Source: Pseudomonas viridiflava | GTDB taxonomy: Bacteria; Pseudomonadota; Gammaproteobacteria; Pseudomonadales; Pseudomonadaceae | Length of the DNA stretch: 64,000 bases | Direction: 5' to 3' | NCBI RefSeq assembly: GCF_900582195.1 | Contig: NZ_UTHA01000001.1 | Coordinates: forward strand, 496,001-560,000 | Part shown: piece by piece, positions 6,941-15,576 of the stretch | Layout: the number at the start of each line of letters is the position of its first letter | Numbering within the stretch: the first letter of the stretch is position 1 | The notes under the pieces: model-generated | What the model saw: only the letters and a program-made list of their open reading frames with translations | Told to the model about the DNA's origin: nothing | Database searches by the model: none | Translations under genes and position numbers: made by a program

Positions 6941-9388
6941 TTATGCAATATGCTGTTCTTCGAGACGCTTGATATCGCTGGAAGAAAGATAATCTTTGTC
7001 TGCCAACTCACAAGAACGGTGGAAACAACGAGTGGCATGCTTCGTTTTCGGGCCATTTTCACCGTCGATTTCCCCATCATAGAACCCAAGATTTTTAAGG
7101 CGGGACTGAAGCCCTTTCACGTCCGAGGCTTCCGACTGAGCTTTCAAGTCCAACTCCCATACCCATGGCTGAGATTCTGCGCCAAAAGGATAAAAAGTAA
7201 GCTTACCCTTCTTCGCATCGGGCGGAACTGGCTGGTCAACAAACCCTTCACTAGAAGTTGTGCCTTTGTAGGTCACTCCATCCACTTCCAGCGTATAGGG
7301 CTGTCCAGCAATACCTTTTTTGTCATAGGGACGTTTCATCTGAATACGGAAGCTCTTTTTCTCCGATGCTGGCGGAGTAGATGCCGGCGCATTCAACAAC
7401 GCCTGATCCATCAAACTCCCCGCCTTATCCTTATCCGCCGCCCCCGGCAGCACCGGCGGTTTAATCCCGATGCCCGTCCCCGACCCAGCCGAACCACCCG
7501 CATTGATCTTGATCACCGGCCCAACCACCGTCACCCCACCGCCATCCAGCTTGATAAAGCTCCCACCCCCAAGGATGGTCAGCTCCGTCCCCGCCTCAAT
7601 AACGATCTTGTCCCCAGCCTTGAGGTGAATCTCTTTCCCCACGCTCGTGAGCTGCGCCGTGCCGAGTTTGACGTGCTGGTTCAGCCCAACCGTGAGGTGA
7701 TCATCCAGCTTCGCTTCAATCTTGCGGTCGCTGATAGTGGTGCGGTGCTCTTCAGCCTTGAGCTCGGTGTAAGTGTTCTTCACCACCGTGTCATGACGCT
7801 CATTCCCGACCCGAATCTTCTGGTCGTGCTCAACGTTCTCATCCCAATCCCGCTGCGCATGAATGTAGATCTGCTCCGCACCCTTTTTGTCTTCAATGCG
7901 CAGTTCGTTATACCCACCACCACCCGGAGAACTGAGCGTTTTGAACACGCTGCGGGTCTTGTTCGCCGGCAGTGCGTACGGCACCGGGTTTTCCTTGTGG
8001 TACAGGCAACCGGTTACAAGGGGTTGGTCGGGGTCGCCTTCGAGGAAGGTGACGAGGACTTCCATGCCGATGCGCGGAATGCTGATTGCGCCGTACCGGT
8101 CGCCGGCCCAGGAGCTGGAGACGCGCAGCCAGCAGCTGGTTTTGTCGTCGGCCTGGCCTTCGCGGTCCCAGTGGAACTGGACTTTGATGCGGCCGTATTG
8201 GTCGCAGTGGATTTCTTCGCCTTTGGGGCCGGTGACCATGGCGGTCTGGCTGCCGAGGACGCGCGGTTTCGGGTGTTCGAGGGCCGGGCGGTAGAACACG
8301 TCCCACGGGGTGGCGAGGAAGGTGTTGCGGTAGCCTTGGTGGAAGTCGTCTTTGTTGTCGGTGGTGTCGCTGGTCACGCCTTCTTCGAGGACTTGCGGCT
8401 GTTTGCCTTCGTGGAAGAGTTCGGTGAGCAGCCACAGGTCGTTCCACTCGGTGCGCGGGTGGTCGGACAGTTCCATGAAGTGGCCGCTGACCAGTTTGGT
8501 CTGGTCGCCGCGACCTTCGGCCTGGCGGTAGTCGGCGCGGTGGCGTTCGAGGGCGCGCTGGCTGAGGAACCTGCCACGGGCGCGGTCGATGAAGCGGCCC
8601 GGGTAGTCGTAGTCTTCCAGATCCGGCTCGGCGTCTTTGCTATCGAGAGCGCCTTCGGGTTTGTACGCCGCTTCCATTTGCAGGCGCGGTTTTTCGAAGT
8701 CGTAGTCGCGGCGTGTGGTGCGGCTGGTGCGGGTTTCCAGGCGCAGTTTGAAACCTTTGATCACCGGTTCTTCGGCGACCATGCCGCTGCCCTGCACATA
8801 CGCGGTTGGCTGGCCGAGTTTCTGGAACACGGTCTGGTCGTCGCCGAACACCAGCAGATGGCCTTTGTCGCTGTGCTGGAAGTGGTAGTGAATACCTTCC
8901 TCTTCGCACAGGCGCTGGACGAAGTGCAGGTCGGTTTCGTCGTATTGCACGCAGTAGTCGCGATCCGGGCACGGCTGGCTCAACTGGAAGTTGTAAGCGT
9001 TGCCCTTGATGCCGTGTTCTTCGAGGATCAGCGCGATGATTTTCGGCGCTGACATCTGCTGGTAGATGCGCTGGTTGGTGCGGTGATGCAGGTATTGCAG
9101 TTGCGGCACCATCGACACTTTGTAGCGGGTCAGGCGCTTGCCGGCATCGCCTTGGGCGACGCGGTAGATCTGGCCGTGGATGCCCGAGCCTTGTGGATCG
9201 AACGCGAGAAACGCTTGCTTGTGCAGCAGTTGCTCGAGATCCAGATCAGGGTTTTCGCTGACCAGTTCGAGGTCGAAGCGATACGGCTGGCTGATGCCTT
9301 CGGTGCCGGTGAACGACAGCACTTGCAGGTCGCCGACGTAGTCTTCGACCTTGAGGCTGAAGTGGGTTTCGTTAGCTGGGTTGAACAT
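6941..9388 (-). CDS. vgrG: T6SS spike protein VgrG with variable C-terminal cargo domains
   Basis: VgrG forms the trimeric tip of the T6SS tube. This 815-residue copy has the gp27-like region (SLKVEDYVGDLQVLSFTGTEGI onward), the gp5 OB-fold (GPKGEEIHCDQYGRIKVQFHWDREG, SSWAGDRYGAISIPRIGMEVLVTF) and the DUF2345-type beta-needle rich in DHLTVG/KIVIEAG repeats up to about residue 640. Beyond about residue 670 the sequence changes in composition. A small beta domain follows (FRIQMKRPYDKK...PYTLEVDG...GTTSSEGF), then a PG_binding_1-like module (DVKGLQSRLKNLGFYDGEID) to the end. Start ATG 9388 has GGGAGCA upstream. It follows stk1 by 28 bases and precedes its effector by 11 bases. The tail probably docks the effector or binds peptidoglycan. 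Confidence 0.95.
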   Translation of the reverse strand: MFNPANETHFSLKVEDYVGDLQVLSFTGTEGISQPYRFDLELVSENPDLDLEQLLHKQAFLAFDPQGSGIHGQIYRVAQGDAGKRLTRYKVSMVPQLQYLHHRTNQRIYQQMSAPKIIALILEEHGIKGNAYNFQLSQPCPDRDYCVQYDETDLHFVQRLCEEEGIHYHFQHSDKGHLLVFGDDQTVFQKLGQPTAYVQGSGMVAEEPVIKGFKLRLETRTSRTTRRDYDFEKPRLQMEAAYKPEGALDSKDAEPDLEDYDYPGRFIDRARGRFLSQRALERHRADYRQAEGRGDQTKLVSGHFMELSDHPRTEWNDLWLLTELFHEGKQPQVLEEGVTSDTTDNKDDFHQGYRNTFLATPWDVFYRPALEHPKPRVLGSQTAMVTGPKGEEIHCDQYGRIKVQFHWDREGQADDKTSCWLRVSSSWAGDRYGAISIPRIGMEVLVTFLEGDPDQPLVTGCLYHKENPVPYALPANKTRSVFKTLSSPGGGGYNELRIEDKKGAEQIYIHAQRDWDENVEHDQKIRVGNERHDTVVKNTYTELKAEEHRTTISDRKIEAKLDDHLTVGLNQHVKLGTAQLTSVGKEIHLKAGDKIVIEAGTELTILGGGSFIKLDGGGVTVVGPVIKINAGGSAGSGTGIGIKPPVLPGAADKDKAGSLMDQALLNAPASTPPASEKKSFRIQMKRPYDKKGIAGQPYTLEVDGVTYKGTTSSEGFVDQPVPPDAKKGKLTFYPFGAESQPWVWELDLKAQSEASDVKGLQSRLKNLGFYDGEIDGENGPKTKHATRCFHRSCELADKDYLSSSDIKRLEEQHIA

Positions 9389-9416
9389 AAAGTGCTCCCT
9401 GTTCGAATGTCATCCG

Positions 9417-10418
9417 TTACGCCCGAAGTCGCAGACGTTGCAGCCAGGACGAAGTGGCGCCCAAGGCGTCACGCAATTGTTGGGCAGTGATGGTGCGTTC
9501 TGCCGGGTTGAAGCTCAGCGCGGTTCGCAGCGCTGGCCAGCCGTGTTTCGGTAAGTTCGCCGGGGCTTGCAGCTCGCGCTCCAGGTGCTCGTCGCGGGCC
9601 TGGGTCGAGGGCAAGCGGCGGAACGGGTGTTTGCCGCCCGCCAGTTCGTAGATCACGCAGGCCACGCCGTACACGTCCGCGCTGGCCGACAATGGTTGGC
9701 CCTCAAGCAGTTCGGGGGCGGCGTAGCCCGGGGTCCAAGCGTTGAAGCGTTCGCGGCTTAGATGTGGCAGGCCGGGCATCACACCCTCCTCTGCCTGACC
9801 GAGGCCGAAATCGAACAGGCGCAAGCCGTCTTCGCTGAGCATGACGTTGCTCGGTTTCATGTCACCGTGCAGCACGCCGCGACCGTGGGCGTAGGCCAGC
9901 GTGTCGAGCAGCGGCAGGACGATGTCGCGCAGTTCTTGCCACGGCAGGCCGAGGGGCCGCTCGCAGAGCAATTTGTCCAGGGTCAGGCCACGCATGTATT
10001 CCATGGTGATGAAGGCCCGCTGGCAGTCGGTGTCGACTTCAAAGGTGTGTGCACGCACGACGTTGTCGTGGCGCAGGCGTCGGGTCAGGGCGAACTCGCT
10101 GTAGAGCAAGGCACTGGCGTCCGGCGATTCGGCAAATTCTTCGCTGAGGATTTTCAGCGCAATGTAAGGATCGGGATCACCGAACTGTTCGTGCAGCAGA
10201 TCCCGCGCCCGGTAAACGGCGCCCATGCCACCGGCCCCGAGCAGACGCTCGAGGTGGTAGCGACCGGCGAGTACATCCGGCAGTGCACCGATGCTGGCCT
10301 TGGTCGGCGCCAGCAAAGGCTCTGCCTTGTTTTCCTTAGCGAAGGCGAAGTAGGTCAGGTTGCTGGCCTGCTCTTCGCTCATCAGCAAGTCATCGACTGA
10401 GGATTCGATTTCAGTCAT
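9417..10418 (-). CDS. stk1: T6SS-associated serine/threonine protein kinase (Stk1/PpkA type)
   Basis: The 333-residue kinase has a Hanks-type domain: glycine loop GAGGMGAV (61-68), ATP-binding Lys89 in IALKIL, catalytic loop HGDMKPSN (184-191) and DFG (203-205). The usual Arg before the catalytic Asp is Gly, so it is a non-RD kinase. A 50-residue N-terminal tail precedes the domain. No transmembrane segment is visible, so it is cytosolic, like P. aeruginosa Stk1 (PA1671). Its start overlaps the stp1 stop by four bases (ATGA). In HSI-type systems kinase and phosphatase act on the FHA protein to control assembly. That role is family knowledge; the target here is inferred from the fha gene upstream. 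Confidence 0.9.
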   Translation of the reverse strand: MTEIESSVDDLLMSEEQASNLTYFAFAKENKAEPLLAPTKASIGALPDVLAGRYHLERLLGAGGMGAVYRARDLLHEQFGDPDPYIALKILSEEFAESPDASALLYSEFALTRRLRHDNVVRAHTFEVDTDCQRAFITMEYMRGLTLDKLLCERPLGLPWQELRDIVLPLLDTLAYAHGRGVLHGDMKPSNVMLSEDGLRLFDFGLGQAEEGVMPGLPHLSRERFNAWTPGYAAPELLEGQPLSASADVYGVACVIYELAGGKHPFRRLPSTQARDEHLERELQAPANLPKHGWPALRTALSFNPAERTITAQQLRDALGATSSWLQRLRLRA

Positions 10419-11143
10419 TGGCGGATCACCACGGCTGTCAGGTTGTCGCGCGCGGCGCCACGCAGGGCGCCGTCGAACAAACGTTCCAGCGCCACGTGCG
10501 GCGCGCTGAGGCTGAGGGCGTTGCCGAGGGCATCGCTGCTCAGGCCCTGATACAAACCATCGCTGCAGAGCAAAAACGCATCGCCCGGATAAACCTCGAG
10601 TTCGAGGACGTCCAGGGTCAGTTGTTCAGCGGCGCCGACGGCTCGGGTCAAAGCCTGAGCCGCCGGGTGCGCTGCCGCTTGTTCGACGCTCATTTGTTGC
10701 TCGTCGATCAGTTGCTGTTGCAGCGAATGATCCTTGGACAGCTGATACAACCGCTGCCCGCGCCACATGTAGCAACGGCTGTCGCCGGCCCAGATGCAGG
10801 CCGCGCGATTGCCTTCCACCAGCAACGCCACGACGGTGCTGCCCATGATGCTGTCGTGACGCCCGGCGGTAACCGTCAACTCCTGGCCCAAGCGCCGGTT
10901 CAGCCAGTGCAGGCACTGGCGGATGGCTTTGAGGCGTTCGTCGAAATCCTCGTGTTGCGGCAGTTCAGCCAGGCTGGCGACGATCAACTGGCTGGCGATG
11001 TCGCCACCCTGATGACCGCCCATGCCGTCCGCGACCACCCACAGCCCCTGCTGTGGCGAGTCGAGGAAAGCATCTTCGTTGCGCGCCCGCACCTTGCCCG
11101 GGTCGGTACGCGCCGCGCTGCGCCAGGCACTGGCCACCAGCAT
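10415..11143 (-). CDS. stp1: T6SS-associated PP2C-family protein phosphatase (Stp1/PppA type)
   Basis: This 242-residue phosphatase shows the PP2C metal-site motifs RNEDAFL (21-27), VVADGMGGHQGGD (36-48), WAGDSRCYMW, LLCSDGLYQGL and a terminal DNLTAVVI. ATG 11143 is chosen because it overlaps the tssM stop codon (TGATG) and yields the standard start MLVASAWRSAARTDPGKVR; the frame is open 60 codons further up but only inside tssM. It is cytosolic and counteracts the kinase encoded immediately downstream, with which it overlaps by four bases. Together they form the post-translational switch of the secretion system. Confidence 0.9.
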   Translation of the reverse strand: MLVASAWRSAARTDPGKVRARNEDAFLDSPQQGLWVVADGMGGHQGGDIASQLIVASLAELPQHEDFDERLKAIRQCLHWLNRRLGQELTVTAGRHDSIMGSTVVALLVEGNRAACIWAGDSRCYMWRGQRLYQLSKDHSLQQQLIDEQQMSVEQAAAHPAAQALTRAVGAAEQLTLDVLELEVYPGDAFLLCSDGLYQGLSSDALGNALSLSAPHVALERLFDGALRGAARDNLTAVVIRQ

Positions 11144-14100
11144 CAGAGCTGCACCGGCATACGGAAGGTGCGCAGTACGCCCATGTCGAACGGGTTCGGC
11201 GTGCGCTGGCTGGTCAGCAGGTAGTTGGCGCGCAGGCCACCCACGTCTGCTTTGAGCACCAGCACATCGCGACCGGTCAGGTACTCGGTCTGCATCAGGT
11301 CGAACAGGCGGAACAGCGACCATGGGCCGGAGTTCTTCTCGATGCCGATCGGGCGACCGGCCATTTTGTCCATGACCAGACTGGTGCGACCGTCTTCAGC
11401 GTCGGTCGGCCATTTGAACGACATTGGCAGGATCGGACCGTGGCGGTATTCCATGGTCTTGTCGCCGAACTTGAACTCGGAACGGCTGACCGCCGGGTCG
11501 AGGGTGTACGGCTCCAGTTTGAACTGCACGGTCGGCTCGGCCGGGTTGATCGAGAAGAAGCTCTGACGAATCGTCAGCGCCGCCGCCATCTGGTCCAGAT
11601 ACATTTTCGACACCGGCAGGCTGTGACCGTCGACGCTGCGCATGCGGTAGTTGCCCGGATCGCCACTGACGAACGGACGCATGTAGCTGTCGAAGAAGCG
11701 GTCGACGGTGCCTTGCGCCCGGAAGAACTCGCGGAAATCGCTGATCGCCACGTCGCTGGTGCTGCTGGCGCTGAACGGATAACGCTTGCTGATGGTTTTG
11801 CCATACACGCTGTACAGCTCGTTCTGATAACGGCCGTTCAGGTATTGGTAAGCATCGTTAAGCACCAGACGCCACGAGTCTTCGGCCAGCACGTTGAACC
11901 ACACGCTGAGCGGACGCGGCAGACGGCTGGATGCATTGCGCAGGTTGGTCAGCGCATCACGCTGGCCGCTCATGCGGGTTTTCGCCATTTCGAACGCGGC
12001 TTGTTCCGGTGTGCTGGAACGGGCCAGACCGGCCAGTTGCAGTTGCAGGTCGTTGAGCGCGCTCAGCGCAGGCGTCAGGTCAGCCGCCGGGCCGTTGTTG
12101 TCATCGAGCAAACGATGCAGCGGTTCGAAGCGGCGTTGCAGCGACTTCTTCGCAGTGTCCGGCAGGGTCTTCGCCACGTTCAGGGCCGAAGCCTTGTCCG
12201 CTGCGGCGGCGGCAAGTTTGCCAACCTTACCCAGTTTGCCTTTCTGCCCAGCCAGCGCATCAGCAGCGTCGCCAGCTTCTTCGACAGGATCTGCTGCCGC
12301 CTGGAAGCGGGTGTTCTCACGCACTTCGGTGAGCAATGCCAGCACCGGCGAGTTGGCCGAGGTCAGGCCCGCCAGTTGTTCGGCGCCTTCACCGGCGTCG
12401 CTGATCGGCGGCAGAGCCACCTGGCCAACCGCTTCGCTCCAGTAGTTGGCGTAGTCGCGGAAGTACAGCTGCTCCAGCTCGACCATCAGACGACGCAAGT
12501 CCATGTCGCTGATGCCCGCGCCTTCGCCCAGCACCCAATTGTCACGCAGGATGTCGGTGACCAGCGCCGAACCCTGCACCGAGAAATACTGCTGATAACC
12601 GGTTTGCGTGTAGAAACCCGGGATCACGTATTCGGTGCCGATAAACAGCGAGCCTTGTGGGCCTAGGTGTTGGCTGAAGCGATAGTCCGGCAGGTTGCGC
12701 GCCTGCTCACGAAGCATGCGGTAAACCACGGTGGCCAACGATTCGCTGCGCAAGACCTGACGCGCCTGAGTGACCAATTGGTCGTTCAGTGGGTAGATAA
12801 ACGGCTGCTTCAGCAAACGTTCAAGATGCGTGCTCAGACCGTTTTGCACCGCGGTGTTGCCGGTGTAGCGCGTCGACCAGTCAGTAGCGACCCAGTCCTT
12901 GAGCCACGCGGCGTCGCGACGGTCTTTCATGTTCAGCATCAGGTACGCGCGCAGGCTGTTGAGCAGGCGGTCGCGGTCCTTCATGTTGGCGCGGATCTGC
13001 CCTTCGAGCATGGTCGCAACCCGTGGCAGCAGTTGCTTTTCAAGCTCGCGCTCGTAAGCCTCTTTGACCACTGGATTAACGTCTTCGCCCTGATACAGAC
13101 CACCGCGTTCGTGATACGAAACGTCGCCCTTCTTCGGGAACACCTGGGTTGCGGCGTAGCTGGTGTCAAGGGTTTTCAGCACGCCCATGGCGTCATCACG
13201 CGGCGACAATGCCGTGCGCTGCTGCGTCCAGTTCTGCGCCAGATTGCGCAGGTTTTCCAGACGCTCGTAGTTGGCCGAGAAACCGCCCGCCCAAAGCATA
13301 CCGAACAGTGCCAGTGCCGCCAGTGCGCCAACATACAGCGCACGCTGGCCCCAATGAATGCGGCTGCGTTCGCGCTTGTCCAGACCGGCCAGGTCGGACT
13401 CAGGGAAAATCACCTGGCTGAACAAATGGTGAATGAATCGCGAACGACCGCTGCGCAGGGTCGGCAGCACGCCGGCGCTCATGCCGAGACTGGCGCCGAT
13501 GCCAGCGGTGGTCGCATCCATTTCCTGGGTCAGGTGTGGCGCGCTGGTCAGGTAGAAACCACGCAGTTGCGTGGCACGCTGATACCGGTTGCCGGTGAAC
13601 GCCATGTCGACGAACAGGCACAGGCGCTCGCCGATCTGCCCCAATTGATGCGGGAAGTCGAGGATGCGGCCACGGCGCTGAGTATCGCGCTCGGAGTGCA
13701 TGCGCATGATTACTTGGCTGTTGAGGCGACGCAGCAGTTCTTCGAACTCGTTGCGCAGCACAGCGACGTCGGTGCCGACCTGATCCTTGCGGAAACTGGT
13801 GCCGAGCACTTGATCGCTTTCTTCGCGGGTCAATTGATCGAAGAACTCGTCGAAGCCGAGCAGCTTGTCAGCCTTGCTCAGGACCAGATACACCGGTACG
13901 TCGACGTGCAGTTTCTGATGCACGTCTTGCAGACGGCCACGAATCTGACGCGCGAGGGTATCGATGTCCTGCTCACTGCCGCCGAGCAGGGTTTCCACCG
14001 GAATGGTCACCAGCACGCCGTTCAACGGACGCCCGCGACGACGCTTGCGCAGCAGCTCCAGCAACGTCGTCCAGGCACCGCCGTCGACTTCCACATCCGG

Positions 14101-14682
14101 TTGCGTGGTGTAACGCCCGGCGGTGTCGATCAACACACCGTGGTCGGCAAAGTACCAGTCGCAATGACGGGTGCCAAGGGTGTCGCGGGTCAGCTTGCGG
14201 TCGATTTTGTTGATCGGGAATTCCAGACCGGAAAAGTCCAGCAGACTGGTTTTGCCCGAGGCCTGCGGACCGATCAACAGGTACCACGGCAAGTCACTGC
14301 GCCAGCGCTCGCTGCGGCCGCGATACAGGCTCGAGGTCTTCAGGGTTTTCAGCGCGTCTTTGAAGCGCGCCTTCAACTCTTTCTGCTCTTCGTCGATCAG
14401 CTCTTCGCGGCGAATGCGGTCCTGGCCGTCCTCGCTTTCTTCCTCGGCTTTCTTGCGGATACCCGAGCGCCAGCTGACGAAGACCATGGTCAGGCCCCAG
14501 ATCAGGAACAGCACAGCGATGGTCAGCAAGCGAGAGGTCGAGCTCTCCCAGAACTTGTAGTCATCAACCGCCAACAACGGGCCGACGAACCACACCAGCA
14601 GCGCCACAAACAGCACCAGCAGCAAGGTCCAGACCCAGGTCTGGCGCAGGAAGGCGCCGACTTTCTTGAAAAACTTTTTCAT
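11143..14682 (-). CDS. tssM: T6SS membrane-complex protein TssM (IcmF)
   Basis: TssM spans the cell envelope between TssL in the inner membrane and TssJ in the outer membrane. The 1179-residue product has two N-terminal membrane helices (about 15-37 and 51-71), a cytoplasmic GTPase-like domain with P-loop GPQASGKT (138-145), a third membrane helix (YVGALAALALFGMLWAGGF, about 450-470), and a long periplasmic part ending in the beta-rich domain that contacts TssJ (C-terminus FRMPVQL). An intact Walker A is not universal in TssM, so nucleotide binding is possible here. I use ATG 14682 (MKKFFKKVGAFLRQ), with AGGGA 9 bases upstream; the upstream extension to 14733 overlaps tssL. It overlaps stp1 by one base. 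Confidence 0.95.
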   Translation of the reverse strand: MKKFFKKVGAFLRQTWVWTLLLVLFVALLVWFVGPLLAVDDYKFWESSTSRLLTIAVLFLIWGLTMVFVSWRSGIRKKAEEESEDGQDRIRREELIDEEQKELKARFKDALKTLKTSSLYRGRSERWRSDLPWYLLIGPQASGKTSLLDFSGLEFPINKIDRKLTRDTLGTRHCDWYFADHGVLIDTAGRYTTQPDVEVDGGAWTTLLELLRKRRRGRPLNGVLVTIPVETLLGGSEQDIDTLARQIRGRLQDVHQKLHVDVPVYLVLSKADKLLGFDEFFDQLTREESDQVLGTSFRKDQVGTDVAVLRNEFEELLRRLNSQVIMRMHSERDTQRRGRILDFPHQLGQIGERLCLFVDMAFTGNRYQRATQLRGFYLTSAPHLTQEMDATTAGIGASLGMSAGVLPTLRSGRSRFIHHLFSQVIFPESDLAGLDKRERSRIHWGQRALYVGALAALALFGMLWAGGFSANYERLENLRNLAQNWTQQRTALSPRDDAMGVLKTLDTSYAATQVFPKKGDVSYHERGGLYQGEDVNPVVKEAYERELEKQLLPRVATMLEGQIRANMKDRDRLLNSLRAYLMLNMKDRRDAAWLKDWVATDWSTRYTGNTAVQNGLSTHLERLLKQPFIYPLNDQLVTQARQVLRSESLATVVYRMLREQARNLPDYRFSQHLGPQGSLFIGTEYVIPGFYTQTGYQQYFSVQGSALVTDILRDNWVLGEGAGISDMDLRRLMVELEQLYFRDYANYWSEAVGQVALPPISDAGEGAEQLAGLTSANSPVLALLTEVRENTRFQAAADPVEEAGDAADALAGQKGKLGKVGKLAAAAADKASALNVAKTLPDTAKKSLQRRFEPLHRLLDDNNGPAADLTPALSALNDLQLQLAGLARSSTPEQAAFEMAKTRMSGQRDALTNLRNASSRLPRPLSVWFNVLAEDSWRLVLNDAYQYLNGRYQNELYSVYGKTISKRYPFSASSTSDVAISDFREFFRAQGTVDRFFDSYMRPFVSGDPGNYRMRSVDGHSLPVSKMYLDQMAAALTIRQSFFSINPAEPTVQFKLEPYTLDPAVSRSEFKFGDKTMEYRHGPILPMSFKWPTDAEDGRTSLVMDKMAGRPIGIEKNSGPWSLFRLFDLMQTEYLTGRDVLVLKADVGGLRANYLLTSQRTPNPFDMGVLRTFRMPVQL

Positions 14683-14695
14683 CACACGTCCCTGT

Positions 14696-15571
14696 TTACG
14701 GCTGCGACTGCGGTTGCACCGCGGCCGGATCAAGCGGCTGATAAGGTTGCAGAACGGTGTCGCGCTGCTCGCCCAAGACCCAGGCGAAGCCCGAATACAT
14801 CACCACCAGACAGACGAAAGTGAACAACACCACCATCCACGCCGGCACGATGCGCACCAGGTTGCGGCGCTGATCGTTCAAGCCTTCCCAGTGCGGCGAC
14901 AATTCGCGCGGCACGTCGCCACGCAACTGACGGATCTGCCGGTACAAGGCGTCGCGGATGCCTTCAAGCTCAAGCATGCCGCGTGCTTGTACGCGGTACT
15001 TTCCCTCGAAACCGAGGGACAGGCACAGGTACATCAGCTCGAGCATCGGCAAGTGCTTGACCGGGTTTTTCGACAGGCGATCGAGCAACTGGAAGAACTT
15101 CTCGCCACCGAAGGTTTCGTTGTGGAAGCTGCTCAGCAGACTCATCTGCGACCATTCGCTTTCGTTGCCCCACGGCGTGGTCACGACAGCTTCGTCGACC
15201 ACGGTGCAGAGCACGTAACGCGCGGCCATCACCTGGCTGCTTTCGGCGCCGTTGTGCAGGGCGCGTACTTCAAACAGTTTCAGGCCGGCAGTCAGTCGCT
15301 CATTCAGCGCGTACAAGTCTTCGCGGGTTTCGCTGTGCTTGAGGCGCACCACTTCCGAAAGCAGCTCGGACGAAGCCGCGACCAGCGAATTGAGGCTGAT
15401 GTTGAACGCTTCCGCCGGGCGCAGGCGCGCGGCGTAGATCATGCGTTCTTCCAGTTGCTCGAAACGCGGCGGCGCGGCGAAGTCGGTCAGCGGACTCGAT
15501 GCCGGTCCGTGGCCTTGACGATCGAGCAGGACGGTTTTGTCGTCCTGGTTGTAATCCGTTTCCTTGATCAT
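14696..15571 (-). CDS. tssL: T6SS inner-membrane protein TssL (DotU/IcmH)
   Basis: The 291-residue product has an N-terminal cytoplasmic extension, the DotU helical bundle (FNISLNSLVAASSELL...YVLCTVVDEAVVTTPWG...HNETFGGEKFFQLLDRL), and one C-terminal membrane helix (about 247-270, AWMVVLFTFVCLVVMYSGFAW) followed by a short periplasmic tail. There is no OmpA-type peptidoglycan-binding domain, so wall anchoring must come from another component. It interacts with TssM, TssK and TssE at the cytoplasmic face. It follows tssK by five bases and precedes tssM by 13, all in one operon. Confidence 0.95.
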   Translation of the reverse strand: MIKETDYNQDDKTVLLDRQGHGPASSPLTDFAAPPRFEQLEERMIYAARLRPAEAFNISLNSLVAASSELLSEVVRLKHSETREDLYALNERLTAGLKLFEVRALHNGAESSQVMAARYVLCTVVDEAVVTTPWGNESEWSQMSLLSSFHNETFGGEKFFQLLDRLSKNPVKHLPMLELMYLCLSLGFEGKYRVQARGMLELEGIRDALYRQIRQLRGDVPRELSPHWEGLNDQRRNLVRIVPAWMVVLFTFVCLVVMYSGFAWVLGEQRDTVLQPYQPLDPAAVQPQSQP

Positions 15572-15576
15572 GTCGG

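Noticed and set aside
6836..9052. 738-codon plus-strand open frame opposite vgrG
   Set aside because: It is the antisense shadow of a GC-rich gene; vgrG on the minus strand has all family domains and a ribosome-binding site.
11053..14823. Two long plus-strand frames opposite tssM
   Set aside because: They have no domains, are Gln/His/Arg/Val-biased as expected for antisense of high-GC genes, and conflict with tssM.
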